Source: Ichthyophis bannanicus
Lineage: Eukaryota; Chordata; Amphibia; Gymnophiona; Ichthyophiidae
Length of the DNA stretch: 64,000 nt
Assembly: GCA_033557465.1 (NCBI GenBank)
Contig: CM066031.1
Coordinates: forward strand, 171,833,043 to 171,897,042
Reading direction: 5' to 3'
The stretch's first letter is position 1; each line of letters starts with the position of its first letter. The notes under the pieces were generated by a model. The model was not told the DNA's origin, searched no databases, and saw only the letters and a list, made by a program, of their open reading frames with translations. Below, in pieces: positions 61,321-64,000 of the stretch. Position numbers and translations under genes: made by a program.

Positions 61321-62277
61321 ATGCCAACCCATTCTCGGCCTCACTTCTGGATGGAAATTTTGAGATCAGTGGTTCACATGGTGCCCCATGGGGCAATCCT
61401 TTGCATACCTGGATTGGCCGAAGCATCTTTTCATATCCCGATCTGGGAGGATCAGCAGAAATATCTGCATTTTGCCATGCTTGGCTCTCACTTTCAGTTT
61501 GTCGCCTTTCCATTCGGGCTCTCCACTTCTCCAAGATCATGGCAATGGTGGCTGCAGCACTATGACACCAAGGGACTTGTACGCACTCATAGCTGGATAA
61601 CTAGCTCATCTGAGCCCAATCTCTGTTGGAGGCGTCTCGGGTGTCATCCCTCGTGGTGACCTGCTTGGAAAGCCTTGGCTGGGTGTTCAAGCGGGGAGTA
61701 GAGCTAGTTGGTTCCTTCCCCATCCCTGGAGTTCCTGGGGGCATGGTTCAGTACTCGAGTGGGCAGTCTTCCTGCCAGAGGAGAAAGTCAGAAGGTTGTT
61801 GGATTGCCTGGCGCTGCTCTGTTTTCAGCAGACTCCCAGGGTCTAGGATTATTTACAGCTCCTCTGATTGATGGCGGTGACAGTCGAGATTCTGTCTAGA
61901 GACGAGGGCCATCAGGTTAGCTCTTCTGCGTTTTCTGGTCTCTGGTCAAGGGCCTGGCGGTTCGAGTGTTTTTGGACAATACCACAGTGGTGGCTTATGT
62001 CATTTGGCAAGGCGGCACGAGGAATGCCAGAGTGGCCCTGGAGATGGCTCTCTTGTTTGCCTGGGTGGAGGAGAACCTCCTAACTCTGTCAGCCCAGCAC
62101 ATTGCTGAGGTGGAAAATGTGGAGATGGACTATCTAAGCCGGCATTTTCTGGATCCTGCTTGGGCAGACACAGACTTTGGCTCAAAGCTTTATGAGCTGC
62201 TCTGTCTTCTTCCCGCCCAATGGAGGCTTTATGAGCTGCTCTGTCTTCTTCCACCCAATGGAGGCGTTGCTTTGGTT
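61321..62277 (+). pseudogene. Ngaro-like RT and RNase H remnant
   Basis: RT: S-F-H-I-P-I-W-E-D-Q-Q-K-Y-L, H-F-Q-F-V-A-F-P-F-G-L-S-T-S-P-R (61435-61545). RNase H and after: F-L-D-N-T-T-V-V-A-Y-V-I-W-Q-G-G-T (near 61970), H-I-A-E-V-E-N-V-E-M-D-Y-L-S-R near 62100. The catalytic Y-x-D-D strand is not readable. A 39-base tandem duplication lies at 62187-62264. Confidence 0.7.
62187..62264. repeat. 39-base tandem duplication
   Basis: The unit GCTTTATGAGCTGCTCTGTC... is present twice in direct tandem with about two differences. It lies in the downstream part of the decayed RNase H region, just before the LINE. Confidence 0.9.
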
Positions 62278-64000
62278 TTTGAGAAGCTAGCAAAATAGTC
62301 AAGAAGGCAAAGATTCAAAAGGAGGAGGAAATAGCCAATGCAATAAAATGGGGGATAAGACATTTTTCAGATTTATTAGTGAAAAGGGGAAGGGCAAAAG
62401 TGGTATTGTCAGACTCAAGGGTGCAGGGGGAGGAATATGTAGAAGCTGATAAGGATAAAGCGGAATTGCTTAACAAATATTTTTGTTCTGTGTTCACAGA
62501 TGAAGAACCAGGAGCAGGACCTCAGAAAACACCCACAAATAGGAACAGAAGCGAGGGACATCTTGAACAATTTTCAGAAGACTGTGTTCGTGAGAAACTA
62601 GCTCAACTTAAAGTAGACAAAGTGATGGGACCGGATGGGATACACCCTAGAATACTGAGGGAACTTGGGGACGTTCTAGCAACTCCACTGACTGACCTTT
62701 TCAATGCCTCATTGGAGTCGGGAGTGGGCCGAAGGACTGGAGAGAGGCTCATGTGGTGCCTTTACACAAAAGCGGAAGTAAGGATGTGGTTGAAAACTAC
62801 AGGCCGGTTAGTTTAACCTCGGTGGTGAGTAAATTATTGGAAACGCTGCTGAAAGAGAAAATAGTGAGGTTTCTGGAGTCCAGCGGATTACAGGATCCGA
62901 GGCAGCATGGATTCACCAGAGGCAGGTCTTGTCAGACAAATCTGATTGATTTCTTTGACTGGGTGACCAGGGAGTTGGAGCGAGGGAGAGCTCTAGATAT
63001 GGTGTATTTAGATTTCAGTAAAGCCTTTGACACTGTTCCTCACAGGCAACTTATAAACAAACTGAGCACCCTAAAGTTACTGCTTGGGTTAGAACTTGGT
63101 TGGGTGGGAGGCGACAAAGAGTACAAGTAAATGGAGCTCACTCTGAGGAGAAGGATGTTACCAGTGGTGTGTCCCAGGGATCTGTCCTTGGTCCGATTCT
63201 TTTTAACATCTTTGTTAGTGATATAGCGGAAGGGCTGTCGGGTAAGGTTTGCCTCATTGCGGATGATACCAAAATCTGCAATAGAGTAGACAACATGAGG
63301 AAGGTTCTAGCTAAGCTTGAAGAATGGTCTAGAATTTGGCAGCTGGGATTTAATGTTAAAAATTGTAAGGTCATACATTTGGACTGCAGCAATCCAAGGG
63401 AGCAATATAGTATAGGGGGTGAAGTACTTTTGTCCACTAAAGAAGAGCGGGACCTAGGCGTGGTTGTGTCTGATGATCTTAAAGTAGCTAAACAGGTAAA
63501 AAAGGCGACGGCAAAAGCTAGAAGGATGCTTGGGTGCATACGGAGAGGAATGGCTAGCAGAAAAAAGGAGGTGATAATGCCTCTGTATAAGTCTTTGGTA
63601 CGACCTCATTTGGAGTATAGTGTGCAATTCTGGAGACCGCACCTTCAAAAGGATGTGAACAGGATGGAGTAGGTGCAGAGGGTGGCTACTAAAATGATTA
63701 GTGGTCTTTATTATAAAGCATATGAGGACAGACTGAAGGATCTTAATATGTACACCTTAGAGGAAAGGCGGGATAGAGGTGATATGATTGAGATATTTAA
63801 ATACCTCCATGCCATAAATGTTCAGGGAGAGAGCCTCTTTCAATTGAAAGCAAGTTCTGCTACGAGGGGACATGGGATGAGGGTGTAGGGAGATAGATTC
63901 AGGAGTGATATGCGGAAATATTTCTTTACGGAAAGAGTAGTGGATCCATGGAATAGTCTCCCAGTGGAGGTGGTAGAGACGAGGACAGTAACTGAATTCA
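62278..64000 (+). mobile_element. CR1-like LINE (family 2), RT to C-terminus, runs off the window
   Basis: A plus-strand copy starting inside the linker (K-K-A-K-I-Q-K-E-E-E). It includes the N-terminal RT blocks and ends in the C-terminal domain beyond 63890. Its 3' UTR lies outside the window. Better preserved than the copy at 780-8867; frames are joined by a few single-base indels. Confidence 0.92.
62379..63888 (+). pseudogene. CR1-like ORF2 (family 2), reverse transcriptase
   Basis: Frames 62379-62816, 62753-63130, 63100-63672 and 63673-63888. Motifs: K-V-D-K-V-M-G-P-D-G-I-H-P-R; N-Y-R-P-V-S-L-T-S-V; H-G-F-T-R-G-R-S-C; L-D-F-S-K-A-F-D-T-V-P-H-R; S-G-V-S-Q-G-S-V-L-G-P-I-L-F; then L-I-A-D-D-T-K at the catalytic box, Ile for the usual Phe/Tyr. 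R-P-H-L-E-Y-S-V-Q-F-W lies near 63600. A TAG at 63670-63672 splits the thumb from the terminal block L-E-E-R-R-D-R-G-D-M-I-E. Probably inactive but not old. Confidence 0.92.

Larger units (their letters stand above)
58320..62277 (+). mobile_element. Ngaro-like tyrosine-recombinase-order retrotransposon, decayed
   Basis: Plus-strand remnants in order: a noncoding leader beginning near 58325 (GTCCTGCTAGACCAGTCCAG), a Gag-like region, RT near 61400-61560 and RNase H near 61960-62180. The protein blocks match the Ngaro style of Gag and RNase H rather than the DIRS copies of this window. The 3' part, where a recombinase would lie, is cut off by the LINE at 62278. A SINE sits in the leader. No frame is intact over more than about 150 codons. 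Confidence 0.7.

Overview
The window looks like repeat-dense intergenic or intronic DNA from a large vertebrate genome. Evidence: CR1, L2 and RTE/BovB-type LINEs, an L1-type ORF1, a tRNA-derived SINE sharing an L2-like tail, hAT-type MITEs, one C2H2 zinc-finger exon with a splice-acceptor-like tract, and several tyrosine-recombinase retrotransposons of the DIRS and Ngaro types. This mix suggests an amphibian, perhaps a caecilian; that placement is inference. No rRNA, true tRNA gene, CRISPR array or prokaryotic operon is present, and almost every long open frame belongs to a mobile element.

Layout. 1-8867: a plus-strand CR1-like LINE (family 2) split by an unknown ~0.5 kb insert, a minus-strand CR1 (family 1, 1847-5533), a solo-LTR-like block (6742-8025) and an A/T-rich L2-tail repeat. 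8868-11540: a broken gene of a multicopy family of unknown function, itself split by a CR1. 11840-24200: L2 fragments, G-rich low-complexity DNA, a CR1 end, an L1 ORF1 relic carrying a SINE, a 3.3 kb L2, and a fold-back repeat. 24470-45400: probably one L2 relic holding two large insertions. The first is DIRS-A (24533-35127), which holds a near-complete CR1 (27558-32317). The second is an RTE element (35214-44650), which holds DIRS-B (38030-44168), which in turn holds a hAT-type MITE. Two more MITEs follow. 45411-55762: an old DIRS-D whose 3' part is split by the best-preserved copy, DIRS-C (49798-55406). 56060-56960: zinc-finger exon. 58320-62277: decayed Ngaro-like element with a SINE. 62278-64000: a second family-2 CR1-like LINE running off the window.

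How the parts work together. DIRS-C shows the complete plan: inverted terminal repeats, a Cys/His-type Gag, RT-RNase H plus a C-terminal domain, a tyrosine recombinase (YR), and an internal complementary region that pairs with both ends. Comparing A, B and C gives the most interesting signals. In all three, the Gag frame ends at TTT-TGA followed by C, and RT homology resumes in the +1 frame exactly there, suggesting +1 recoding. A second frame stays open across the whole RT/RNase H region and runs into the recombinase: 957 codons with no stop in DIRS-C. DIRS-A and DIRS-B share a TGA just before the recombinase HxxR motif.
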